Positions 54,570 to 62,520 of a stretch of 64,000 nt of DNA are shown here, piece after piece. The stretch covers positions 186,001-250,000 of the forward strand of contig NZ_QAJN01000015.1 in assembly GCF_003852425.1 (NCBI RefSeq). The letters run 5' to 3'. This stretch comes from Paucibacter sp. KBW04. Lineage in GTDB: Bacteria; Pseudomonadota; Gammaproteobacteria; Burkholderiales; Burkholderiaceae_C. A model generated the notes under the pieces. The model was not told the origin of the DNA. It saw only the letters and a list, made by a program, of their open reading frames with translations, and did no database searches. Within the stretch, counting starts at the first letter, position 1. Every line of letters begins with the position of its first letter. A program made the translations under genes and the position numbers.

Positions 54570-54800
54570 ATGACTCAGATAACGACTGAAAACGCCTTCC
54601 TGACCTTGTGTGGAGTCTTCGCGATCTACATAGGTTATCGGTTTGTCGCGGGGAAGCATGTCCCTATCGTCAGCGAAGACGATCGGGAAACTTACGGCTG
54701 GCTACATGGGAAAGAGGCAGTCGCCGCAGGTATTGCTGTCGCCGCCCTGGGATTCACACTCTTGGCTGCTGCAATTGGTCTCATCAAGCTACATGACTAG
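54570..54800 (+). CDS. Small membrane protein of unknown function
   Basis: This 76-residue protein has two hydrophobic segments (about 8-25 and 48-70) separated by a polar loop with charged residues. I do not recognise the family. There is no clear ribosome-binding site. Base composition is lower in GC than the neighbourhood, which marks the start of an accessory patch. Confidence 0.5.
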   Translation: MTQITTENAFLTLCGVFAIYIGYRFVAGKHVPIVSEDDRETYGWLHGKEAVAAGIAVAALGFTLLAAAIGLIKLHD

Positions 54801-54964
54801 CCACATGAATCTCAAGAACCAGCCAACTACTTTCTCTGCGAGTCGCGGGCTCCGAAGACCCGAGAAAAGGTTGCAATTGAATCAGCCAGTATTTTTGTGC
54901 ATGGCCCTGACTTTGGGCGCAATTGCGTGCCATATCTGCAGTTGAACTTGCGCCTTGGTCTCCC

Positions 54965-55378
54965 ATGTGCATACTGAAAATCTACAGCGACACGACATCA
55001 TTTGAGACCTACTCCATGTCGACTGACTTGCCTGTCGTTAGCTGTCAGGTCAAAGGCCAGCTTCGCAAAAGAAGTACCGAAGAACGGTATGGCACGCATC
55101 GAGTTTCTATCGCCGTCTCTGACAAAAAATGGGATGACTTCAAAGGTCAAGTGGCAGACGCTGCCAAATTCCTTGCGAAACACGAAATGGAGCTGCGCAA
55201 ACTAATGGCGTCGCATGAAGCGACGAACGCCTATTTGGACTTTCCTTTGTACTCACGATTGAATGGTGAAGTCGCCAACCAAAACGATCACTTGCCACGT
55301 GACCTCATTCGCTTGGCCGGTCGGCTAGGGCTTGGGATTGAAATGGCGATCTATGAAAGGGATAAGGACGATGAGTGA
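54965..55378 (+). CDS. Conserved hypothetical protein, MCILKIYSD type
   Basis: This 137-residue protein starts MCILKIYSDTTSF and has the segments VSDKKWDDFKGQVADAAKFL, AYLDFPLYSRLNGEVANQND and LIRLAGRLGLGIEMAIY. I remember similar small cytosolic proteins of unknown role scattered in proteobacteria, often in accessory regions. An immunity function is possible but not shown. The ATG at 54965 agrees with the remembered start; 55016 is an alternative. It overlaps the next gene by eight bases. Confidence 0.72.
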   Translation: MCILKIYSDTTSFETYSMSTDLPVVSCQVKGQLRKRSTEERYGTHRVSIAVSDKKWDDFKGQVADAAKFLAKHEMELRKLMASHEATNAYLDFPLYSRLNGEVANQNDHLPRDLIRLAGRLGLGIEMAIYERDKDDE

Positions 55379-55910
55379 ATTCAGCGAGAGCTACCAGCTC
55401 AGGGCGGAGGGTAGCGAAGCAGGCATTGAGCTGCTGCGGCGGGCAAATCTTCGCGGCTTCGTTTTCCCTGCAAAGAACGGCTGGGTTACGGTGCTACCGG
55501 AGGGTGAGCCCTTTGTGCCCAATGAGCAGCTGGTTGCGGCCAATACCGGTACCTTGCTCTATTTCGCTAGCGCCGAAGACCATGGATGGTGGTGCACGCT
55601 ATACGAAAACAATGCGCCGATTGCGTCATATGTCTGCACTTGGGAAGAAGCCATCCAAGTTCACCAAGCGCTAGACATCGTGTCGTTTGAGAATGCCTTG
55701 GGCCCAATTTTCTCAACCCTCGGCGAGGCGGAAACCAGAAAGATATTCAATCCGAACGAAATCGAAGAAGTGCTTGAACAGGCGCCATCTTCCGCGTTCG
55801 CAGAAGCAGTTGGGCTCACAAACTACCAATGGCTTTCATTCCAATACCTTCTTCAAGACATGGAGCGCGGCGAGCAGAACTTCTTCGAAGGTGTCGTCTT
55901 CGTCGAATGA
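55371..55910 (+). CDS. Conserved hypothetical protein paired with preceding gene
   Basis: This 179-residue protein is acidic and soluble, with segments RANLRGFVFPAKNGWVTVLP, LYFASAEDHGWWCTLYENN and LSFQYLLQDMERGEQN. I do not know the family. The overlap of eight bases with the previous gene and AAGG before the start show a two-gene unit. The lower GC content points to recent acquisition. Confidence 0.68.
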   Translation: MSEFSESYQLRAEGSEAGIELLRRANLRGFVFPAKNGWVTVLPEGEPFVPNEQLVAANTGTLLYFASAEDHGWWCTLYENNAPIASYVCTWEEAIQVHQALDIVSFENALGPIFSTLGEAETRKIFNPNEIEEVLEQAPSSAFAEAVGLTNYQWLSFQYLLQDMERGEQNFFEGVVFVE

Positions 55911-55991
55911 CGTCCAAGCCAGTGCTCGCAGGCTAGGGGGTCCATTCACCTATCTGACGAAGATGGTCGGGATCAATTCTCAAATCCAAAG

Positions 55992-56005
55992 GCAAGACCT
56001 GACCC
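55992..56005 (+). repeat. Intergenic copy of the dispersed word GCAAGACCTGACCC
   Basis: The same 13-base core CAAGACCTGACCC is present at 741-753 and 7706-7718 (reverse orientation), 4751-4763, 12222-12234, 28773-28785, 39251-39263 and here. This is the only intergenic copy. A close variant with GAGCCC instead of GACCC lies at 39622-39636 in reverse. Confidence 0.8.
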
Positions 56006-56029
56006 TCCTCCTAAGCCCAGCGGGGATTT

Positions 56030-56592
56030 CGCCCCCGCGGGCGACTCACTTTTCTTGCTTCGCCAAGAAAAGTAAGCAAAAGAAGGCGACCCGACGCCTG
56101 GCCCCTGCGGGGTCCGTTGCGGTGCTCAGGTTTGCCGGGCCGCGCCCAACTCACTGCGCTACGCTCCGTTCAAACAAGGGGCGCGAAGTCAGTCCTTGAA
56201 GTCGCTTCGCGACGCCCAACAAACCTTCCGCTCCTCACCCAGTCTCAACGGGACTTCAATACCGTCACGCCTCGCTGCGCATCGGCTTGAGGGGCTGCAT
56301 GCGCTGAGCGCATGCAGCGTTAGCTGCTGCGTCATCGAGGCGACGCGCAGCGAGCCGAGTGGGGTTCGCATTCCCCGTGTTGCCTGGGCGAGGAGCGCAG
56401 AATTCGCCGGGCGGCGCGCAGCGCCTTCAAGTTCTAGCTCGCGCCGCATGTCTGAACGGAGCGTAGCGTAGTGAGTTCGGCGCGGGCCGGCGAATTCGAG
56501 CACCGCAGCGAACCCCGCAGGGGCCAGGCATTCGGGGCGGTTTCTTTGCCTTCTTTCTTGGGCGCCCAAGAAAGAAGGTCGCCCGCCGGGGC
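56030..56592. repeat. Long imperfect inverted repeat element, about 560 bp
   Basis: The left arm (about 56041-56190) and the reverse complement of the right arm (about 56436-56590) share long blocks, such as GGCCCCTGCGGGGTCCG versus GGCCCCTGCGGGGTTCG, GCGGTGCTC and CTACGCTCCGTTCA. Each arm also has its own short hairpin built on CTTTTCTTG/CAAGAAAAG or TTCTTTCTTGGGCGCCC. The centre has a perfect 11-bp stem GCTGCATGCGC/GCGCATGCAGC at 56294-56318. No ORF with a start signal was found. Similar sequences are common between genes in Burkholderiales, from memory. Confidence 0.75.
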
Positions 56593-56738
56593 GAACTCCC
56601 GGCTCGGCCTTGGCGAAGAAACTGGCGGCCTTTTACAACCAAGGTCAAGCCAAGCATTGGCAAGATCTTCTCAATTCAAGCGACAAAGGTTGCACAAGTT
56701 CGGATAGCCTTGCCTTGTCCCGTCCGCCCAAGCACCCC

Positions 56739-57434
56739 ATGCAGCCCCGCCCGAATCCAGCCGCCCTGCTCAGCCTCGCCCTGGCAATGCTGCTGCCGCT
56801 TCAAGCCTCCGCCTTCGTCTCCATCCGCGATCAAGAAATCGCCGAATGCCGGCCTGGTGAGATCGCCACCTGGGGCGATGGGCGGGACCGGCCGGCTGTT
56901 GCCGCCAAGCTGGTGTTTGTGTACGAGCATCGCGGCGCACCGGCCTGGATCAGCGAGGTCTTGGTGATGCAATTGCTGGAGCGTGCGGTGCAGGCCTGGG
57001 CGCCTTGTGGTGTGCCGGCGGTGGTGGTGCGCGGCGAGATGTCGCCGGAGCTGATGGCGGCCAACAAGGGCAATATTCAGGTGCTGTGGAATGAGACGGC
57101 AGCGCGGGGCAACTTTGCTCTCGCCAACCTAAGGCAGCGGCAACTGGCCATCAGCCCGGCCGGCTTCGCGCTGCTGAAGAAGCGCAACCCGGGCCATCCG
57201 TTTCAGGAGACTTTGCAGATGGTGATCTCTCACGAGATGGGCCATCTTTACGGCTTGATGGCGCATTCACGCCGCTGCGTGGACGTCACGTCCTACTACG
57301 ACAACGGCCGGGGCGAGACCTGCTACGCCCGTGACCGCAGCCAGCTCAAGACCGTCACCGAGTACCGCTCCATGCTGCCCACGGCCTGCGATTTGCAGCG
57401 CTGCAGAGCAGCCAACGGCAAGACCGGGAATTGA
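56739..57434 (+). CDS. Secreted zinc metalloprotease-like protein
   Basis: This 231-residue protein has a signal peptide (cleaved after ASA near 25) and a metal-binding helix SHEMGHLYGLMAH at 164-176. The first two ligands H165 and H169 and the metzincin glycine G172 are in place, but the third histidine is at 176, one residue later than in HExxHxxGxxH. Six cysteines in the mature part suggest disulfides. It may be a matrixin-like peptidase of the periplasm or outside. No strong ribosome-binding site; the start gives the signal peptide directly. Confidence 0.78.
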   Translation: MQPRPNPAALLSLALAMLLPLQASAFVSIRDQEIAECRPGEIATWGDGRDRPAVAAKLVFVYEHRGAPAWISEVLVMQLLERAVQAWAPCGVPAVVVRGEMSPELMAANKGNIQVLWNETAARGNFALANLRQRQLAISPAGFALLKKRNPGHPFQETLQMVISHEMGHLYGLMAHSRRCVDVTSYYDNGRGETCYARDRSQLKTVTEYRSMLPTACDLQRCRAANGKTGN

Positions 57435-57457
57435 GCTAACCAGTCCTCATGCGCCCG

Positions 57458-57597
57458 GAGGGCGGGAACTTTTGTAGCGAGCGGCTGTCAGGCTAGGCGG
57501 ACGGAGCACAGGAGCCGGAACGTACTTCAGGTACGTGAGGATTCCGAGCACCGCCCAACGACGCATGGCGGCCGCGCAGTAAAAAGTTCTCGCCCTC
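57458..57597. repeat. Palindromic element E2
   Basis: The ends GAGGGCGGGAACTTTT (57458-57473) and the reverse complement of 57582-57597 agree at 15 of 16 bases. The centre is a hairpin ACGTAC-TTCAG-GTACGT preceded and followed by GGAGCC-GGA and GAGGATTCCG; the AATCCTC block next to the hairpin is shared with E1. It ends exactly at the stop codon of the TerB gene. It lies between two convergent genes, where it could end transcription from both sides. Confidence 0.75.
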
Positions 57598-58107
57598 TCA
57601 GTTCAAGGCGAGCTTGACCTGATAGCCAGCCTGGTTCTTCGGGTGCGCCTGGTTGGAGAACACGGTGCGGTCGGACTTCAGTACGATCACCTCGAAGAAG
57701 GGGCGGAAGCGCTCTTCGGTGACGCCGAAAGCGGCCATGAACTTGGCCAGCATTTCTTGCTCTTCGCGCTCGGGTTGGCCGTCGGCCAGCGAGGAGTCGA
57801 CCAGATTGATCAGGATGCACATCTTTTGCGCGTCGGTCAGCTGGGGCGCGGCCTCGGCCAGGAAGGTGTCCAGCGAGTTCTTACGGCGGTACTTCAGCGC
57901 CGAGTCCAGCAAGGCCTGGTTCTGGGCGCCGACACCGATGGTGCCGCGGCCGTCGTCCTTGCCGCCCAGCACGGACAGCAGGTGGCCCACTTCTTCGGCG
58001 TCCATCTCACCGTCGGCCGACATGATGTAGATCAGCGAGGTGGTGAAGGCCAGAGCCGGCGTCATTTTTTCGCCGGCGTCGGTCTTGAACATATCGAACA
58101 GGCCCAT
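57598..58107 (-). CDS. TerB-like protein
   Basis: This 169-residue cytosolic protein has a TerB/TerB-like helical domain with acidic motif SADGEMDAEEVGHLL and SSLADGQPEREEQEMLAKFMAAFGV, a pattern that can bind divalent metal. Its role is unknown; related proteins occur in stress-response systems. GGAAGATTTCCCC precedes the start. No ter genes are nearby. Confidence 0.83.
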   Translation of the reverse strand: MGLFDMFKTDAGEKMTPALAFTTSLIYIMSADGEMDAEEVGHLLSVLGGKDDGRGTIGVGAQNQALLDSALKYRRKNSLDTFLAEAAPQLTDAQKMCILINLVDSSLADGQPEREEQEMLAKFMAAFGVTEERFRPFFEVIVLKSDRTVFSNQAHPKNQAGYQVKLALN

Positions 58108-58374
58108 GGGGAAATCTTCCTTCGTTGTGAGTCGTCATCAATTCCCCAGCGCAGGGGATCTGCGGCAAGGGGAGTTGGCGATCTTGGGATGGGGGCTTTG
58201 AATGCAAGGCGTTGGGGGAGCGCTTTCGCGGCTTGGCGCTCACGCTTGTGCGTCAGGCGTTGGAACTTGGCCGCCGCGCCGAAGATCGCCCGCTGGCGCG
58301 CACAGCGCCCTCTTTTCACCCGACTTTGCTGCAGTGCACAATAGACCTATTGCAATACAGCAAGGGAGCCTGGC

Positions 58375-59142
58375 ATGCGTCGTGTGGTGTTCAATCAAAA
58401 AGGCGGGGTGGGCAAGTCCACCATCACCAGCAATCTGGCCGCCATCGCGGCGGCGCAAGGCCTGCGCACCCTGGTGGTGGATCTGGACGCCCAGGGCAAT
58501 TCCAGCCGCTATCTGCTGGGCGAGGCGGCCGATGAAGAGGCGCGCGGCGCAGCGGAGTTTTTTGAGTCCACCCTCAGCTTCAGCGTGCGGCCGCCTAAGC
58601 TGGCCGACTTCATCAGCGCCACGCCTTGGGAGAACCTGCATCTGATGCGTTCCAGCCCGGTGCTGGAGGAGATCCACAGCAAACTGGAGAGCCGCTACAA
58701 GATCTACAAGCTGCGCGACGCACTCAAAACGCTGGAGCAGGACTACGACGCGATCTGGATCGACACCCCGCCGGCGCTGAACTTCTACACCCGCTCGGCC
58801 CTGATCGCGGCCGAGGGCTGCCTGATCCCCTTTGACTGCGACGATTTCTCGCGCCGCGCCCTCTACGGCTTGCTGGAAAGCGTCAAGGAGATCCAGGCCG
58901 ATCACAACCCCGACTTGGCCGTGGAAGGCATCGTCGTCAACCAGTTCCAGCCCCGCGCCAGCCTGCCCCAGCGCACGGTGCAGGAGTTGATCGACGAAGG
59001 CCTGCCCGTGCTGCAGCCCTATCTCAGCTCCAGCGTGAAGATCAAGGAATCGCATGAGCTGGCCCGGCCCATGATTCATCTGGACGCCCGCCACAAGCTG
59101 ACGCAGGAATACCTGGCGCTGTTCGAAGCCTTGGCGGGCTAA
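58375..59142 (+). CDS. ParA-family ATPase, no ParB nearby
   Basis: This 255-residue protein has the deviant Walker A KGGVGKST at 9-16, VVDLDAQGNSSRYLL and IWIDTPPALNFYTRSAL. It is the small ParA/MinD type without an N-terminal HTH. No parB or parS-like gene follows, so it may position another cellular cargo instead of a chromosome. Distance to the next gene is filled by element E4. Confidence 0.92.
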   Translation: MRRVVFNQKGGVGKSTITSNLAAIAAAQGLRTLVVDLDAQGNSSRYLLGEAADEEARGAAEFFESTLSFSVRPPKLADFISATPWENLHLMRSSPVLEEIHSKLESRYKIYKLRDALKTLEQDYDAIWIDTPPALNFYTRSALIAAEGCLIPFDCDDFSRRALYGLLESVKEIQADHNPDLAVEGIVVNQFQPRASLPQRTVQELIDEGLPVLQPYLSSSVKIKESHELARPMIHLDARHKLTQEYLALFEALAG

Positions 59143-59244
59143 GTCCGCACGGTTCAAACGCTGCTCGCACGGCGAGCGGCCCGCCTCGCGAAAACACCTA
59201 GGCTCGGGCGGGGTGGCTTGCTCCCCATAATCCGGCACCACTTG

Positions 59245-59412
59245 CTAGTGGCCTGTACCGCTGAAATCGGAAGTGTCCTTGCTCGCGATATGGGCCGCCT
59301 TGCTGCGTTGCAATTGCTCGCGATGCCACTGGGCATCGCTGTGCTTTGCGCCTTGCCATGCAGCCCATCTCGCAAGCCTTTCCACTCCCATTTCAGCGTT
59401 ACAGGCCACTAG
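59245..59412. repeat. Palindromic element E4
   Basis: The 23-base left end (59245-59267, beginning CTAGTGGCCTGTACCGC) and the reverse complement of 59390-59412 agree at 22 of 23 positions. The core at 59302-59356 is a hairpin GCGATGCC-ACTG-GGCATCGC flanked by CTGCGTTGC and GCGCCTTGC. One stem pair is A-T in E1 and G-C here, a compensatory change. Its last two bases are also the first two of the AGGAGA ribosome-binding site of the acyl-CoA ligase gene. Confidence 0.85.
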
Positions 59413-59423
59413 GAGACCGGGAC

Positions 59424-61109
59424 ATGCCCAGCCAGCCCCTCATTCTTGACTACATCTATCAGCACGAGGCGCAGCGGCCGCAGCAGATTTATCTCACGCA
59501 GCCGCTTGGCGGCGGCGCGGTGCAAGACTACAGCTGGAGCCGCTGCCTCGACGAGGCGCGCCGCATGGCCGCCCATCTGCAAAGCCTGCAGCTGCCGCCG
59601 GGCGCGCGCATCGCCATCCTGTCCAAGAACTGCGCCCATTTCATCCTGGCCGAGCTGGCCATCTGGATGGCCGGGGGCACGACGGTGGCCATCTTCCCGA
59701 CCGAGTCCGCCGAGACGGTGCGCTATGTGCTGGAGCATAGCGAGGCCAGCCTGCTGTTTGTGGGCAAGCTGGACGGCTTCGAGACGCAGCGCGCGGCCAT
59801 CCCCGCCGGCCTGCCTTGCATCGCCCTGCCGCTGGCGCCTGCCAGCGCCGCCGACTACCCGCGCTGGGACGACATCATCAAGCGCACGGCGCCCCTGAGC
59901 GGCCAGCCGCAGCGCGCGCCGGGCGATCTGGCCATGCTGATCTACACCTCGGGCTCCACCGGCCAGCCCAAGGGCGTGATGCATAGCTTTGAGCGCATCA
60001 CCCGCAGCAGCGAGGCGGCGGTGGCTTTTTTGAAGACCTTGATCGTCGCGGGCACGCCGCAGCGCGTGCTTTCCTATCTGCCCTTGGCCCATGTGTACGA
60101 GCGCGCCGTGGTGGCCTGCAACTCCCTGGTCGAGGGCGGCGTGCAGATCTACTTCGCCGAATCGCTGGACACCTTTTTGCAAGACCTGCAGCGCGCCCGG
60201 CCCACGGTGTTCTGCTCGGTGCCGCGCCTGTGGCTGAAGTTCCAGCAAGGCGTGTTCAGCAAGATGCCGGCGGCCAAGCTGGACCGCCTGCTGCGCATCC
60301 CCTTGCTGGGCGGCATCGTGCGCAAAAAGGTGTTGCGCGGCCTAGGTCTGGACAGCGTGCAGGTGGCCATGAGCGCCTCCGCCCCCATCCCGCCGGCCTT
60401 GATCGATTGGTATCGCAAGCTGGGCCTCAATCTGCTGGAAGGCTATGGCATGACGGAGGACTTCGCCTACTCCCACAGCTGCACCCGCGAGCTGCGCGCC
60501 CCCGGCCGCGTGGGCATTGCCCTGCCCGGCGTGCAGACCCGCATCAGCGAGGAAGGAGAGATCCTGGTCAAGTCGCCCGGCCAGCTGCTGGGCTATTACA
60601 AACGGCCCGAGCTGAACGCCGAGATCTTCACCGCCGACGGCTTCTTCCACACCGGCGACAAGGGCGAGTACGACGAACGCGGCCTGCTCAAGCTGACCGG
60701 CCGGGTGAAGGAATTGTTCAAGACCTCCAAGGGCAAGTATGTGGCGCCCGCGCCGCTGGAGAACCTCTTGCACGCCCACCCGTTTATCGAGCTGAGCTTG
60801 GTCTCCGGCGTGGGCCAGCCCGAGGCCTATGCCCTGATCGTGCTGAACGAAACCCTGCGCCCGCGCCAGCAGGAGGCCGCCACGAGGCGCGAGGTCGAGC
60901 AGCAGCTGAGCACATTGCTGCAAAGCGTCAACGCCCAGCTGCCCGACTATTCACGCCTGCGCATGCTGGTCATCCTGCCCGAGCCCTGGTCCATAGAGAA
61001 CGGTTGCCTGACGCCCACTATGAAGGTCAAACGCGCTCGCATCGAGGGCCTGGTGGCAGGCAGGCTGGAGGCCTGGTATGCGCAGCCGGGGACGGTGCAG
61101 TGGGCTTGA
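59424..61109 (+). CDS. AMP-dependent acyl-CoA ligase
   Basis: This 561-residue enzyme activates a carboxylic acid, probably a medium or long fatty acid, to its CoA ester through an acyl-adenylate. It has the P-loop-like YTSGSTGQPKG at 174-184, LEGYGMTEDFAYSH, FHTGDKGEYDERGLLKLTGRVKELFKTSKGKYV. It belongs to the FadD15/long-chain type with a lid region. AGGAGA at 59411-59416 supports ATG 59424; the upstream frame is inside element E4. Confidence 0.93.
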   Translation: MPSQPLILDYIYQHEAQRPQQIYLTQPLGGGAVQDYSWSRCLDEARRMAAHLQSLQLPPGARIAILSKNCAHFILAELAIWMAGGTTVAIFPTESAETVRYVLEHSEASLLFVGKLDGFETQRAAIPAGLPCIALPLAPASAADYPRWDDIIKRTAPLSGQPQRAPGDLAMLIYTSGSTGQPKGVMHSFERITRSSEAAVAFLKTLIVAGTPQRVLSYLPLAHVYERAVVACNSLVEGGVQIYFAESLDTFLQDLQRARPTVFCSVPRLWLKFQQGVFSKMPAAKLDRLLRIPLLGGIVRKKVLRGLGLDSVQVAMSASAPIPPALIDWYRKLGLNLLEGYGMTEDFAYSHSCTRELRAPGRVGIALPGVQTRISEEGEILVKSPGQLLGYYKRPELNAEIFTADGFFHTGDKGEYDERGLLKLTGRVKELFKTSKGKYVAPAPLENLLHAHPFIELSLVSGVGQPEAYALIVLNETLRPRQQEAATRREVEQQLSTLLQSVNAQLPDYSRLRMLVILPEPWSIENGCLTPTMKVKRARIEGLVAGRLEAWYAQPGTVQWA

Positions 61110-61113
61110 AAGA

Positions 61114-61743
61114 TCAAGCCTCGGGTCTGTCCCGCGCCACCAAGGCGAGGTAGTCGGCCACCGTGTGCTCGGCCGCCAAGGGCTTGAGCATCACCCGCAG
61201 GCTGTTGACGCGGCGGCCTATCGTGACCCCGTGGCGTTGACGTAACTCGACAAAGCCCTGGGCTGCCCAGAAGCGCTCGGCCCGCGCATTGCCCCGCACC
61301 ACACCCAGGCGCAGCCAGCGGCAGCCCTGGGCTCTTGCCATCGCCTCCAGCCCGGCGCTCAATTCCTGCGCCGCGCCCTGACCGTGCAGGGCGGTAGCGA
61401 TGAGGAAGAGGCCGATATGGCAGACCCCGGCGGCGAACAGATCCCAGCTGATGACGTAGACACCACTCAGCTGACCCTGCGTATCTCGGATGAGAGCGGC
61501 CTGGTGGCGGGAATAGCTGAACTCCGCGGGCGGCCTGTCCTCAAACTCCTGCTGCGCCTCGGCAGGCCCGGGGGCTTGATCGCCCACGGTGTGGAAGTAC
61601 TCGGGGTTGGCCTCGAAGAAGCGCTGCAGCTCGGGCACCTCAGCGGCCCGCATGAGGAAGACTCGGAATCGCTGCGTAGCAAAGAGAAGGCGGGGCTGCG
61701 AATCATGCGGGTCCTGTTCATCCGTAGCTGCGGGGCGGTTCAT
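61114..61743 (-). CDS. GNAT family N-acetyltransferase
   Basis: This 209-residue protein has the acetyl-CoA motif LFLIATALHGQGAAQELSAGL and LGVVRGNARAERFWAAQGFVEL. Substrate unknown. It converges with the acyl-CoA ligase gene with a four-base gap. Confidence 0.88.
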   Translation of the reverse strand: MNRPAATDEQDPHDSQPRLLFATQRFRVFLMRAAEVPELQRFFEANPEYFHTVGDQAPGPAEAQQEFEDRPPAEFSYSRHQAALIRDTQGQLSGVYVISWDLFAAGVCHIGLFLIATALHGQGAAQELSAGLEAMARAQGCRWLRLGVVRGNARAERFWAAQGFVELRQRHGVTIGRRVNSLRVMLKPLAAEHTVADYLALVARDRPEA

Positions 61744-61776
61744 GCCCGCATTGTGGCGCGGTCGGGTGCCTGAGCT

Positions 61777-62397
61777 TTAGCGCATGCTGTAGCCGCGCCC
61801 GTCCATGCAAGCTTCCACCGCGCGATTGAAGACCGAGGCGTCGTTCATGGCCGTGGGCTGGGTGGTGGCCCAACGATTGCAATCCTGCCGATCGGCCTCG
61901 GTCTGTGCCGAGCTTTGGCCATTGCGAGGGTAGATGACGGGATCGGGCTTGGGCGGCGGCAAGGCGGGCGCCACGGCTGCGGCTTGCACCACCGCCCCTT
62001 CTTGCGGCGGCGCCACTACCGTATAACCCGGCCCGGGCACGGCTGCCGTGTAGTAAACCCCGTTGGCGTAGTAATAGGGCAGGCCGCCGACGCTCAGGCT
62101 CACATAGGCCGAGGGCAGGATGGGGATCACAATGCCCAGCGGTGGCATGATGACGCGGAAGCTGGAGCCATAGGGCCGGTACCAAGCCCCGCCGTGGAAC
62201 CAGTAGCGCTCGTGCCCAAAGCCCACGCTGATGGCCCCCACCGGCAAGCCAACACTGACGTAGCCGCGCGCCGGGTAGTAGTGGTTGTGGTGGTAGTGTG
62301 TGTCGTAGAACATGCGCCCGCCATGCCCATGGGCAAAGGCTGCGGCTGACAGCAGGGACGCAGACAACAACAAGGCAATATTTCTTGCGCTCTTCAT
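61777..62397 (-). CDS. Secreted His/Tyr-rich protein, DUF6515-like
   Basis: This 206-residue protein has a signal peptide (cleaved after AFA), a His/Tyr-rich start (HGHGGRMFYDTHYHHNHYY), a GLPVGAISVGFGHERYWFHGGAWYRPYG segment and a C-terminal domain with C194 and QDCNRWAT. It resembles DUF6515 proteins of the envelope. Metal binding by the His cluster is possible. Role unknown. Confidence 0.82.
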   Translation of the reverse strand: MKSARNIALLLSASLLSAAAFAHGHGGRMFYDTHYHHNHYYPARGYVSVGLPVGAISVGFGHERYWFHGGAWYRPYGSSFRVIMPPLGIVIPILPSAYVSLSVGGLPYYYANGVYYTAAVPGPGYTVVAPPQEGAVVQAAAVAPALPPPKPDPVIYPRNGQSSAQTEADRQDCNRWATTQPTAMNDASVFNRAVEACMDGRGYSMR

Positions 62398-62520
62398 ATT
62401 CTTCCCGATTCATTGACCCAAGAGGCCTGTTCAACGCCGCCATCTTGTGAGCCGCCGACTGCCCGCCGATTGCTGTTTTGTAAAGTTGCGCTTCACGCCC
62501 ACCCCAAGGATCAAGACCCC

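Larger units (their letters stand above)
55911..56738. other. 828-base region without a gene
   Basis: It holds the intergenic GCAAGACCTGACCC word and the long inverted-repeat element. The remainder (56593-56738) is the leader of the metalloprotease gene, without a recognisable promoter. Frames inside the element are artefacts. Confidence 0.6.
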
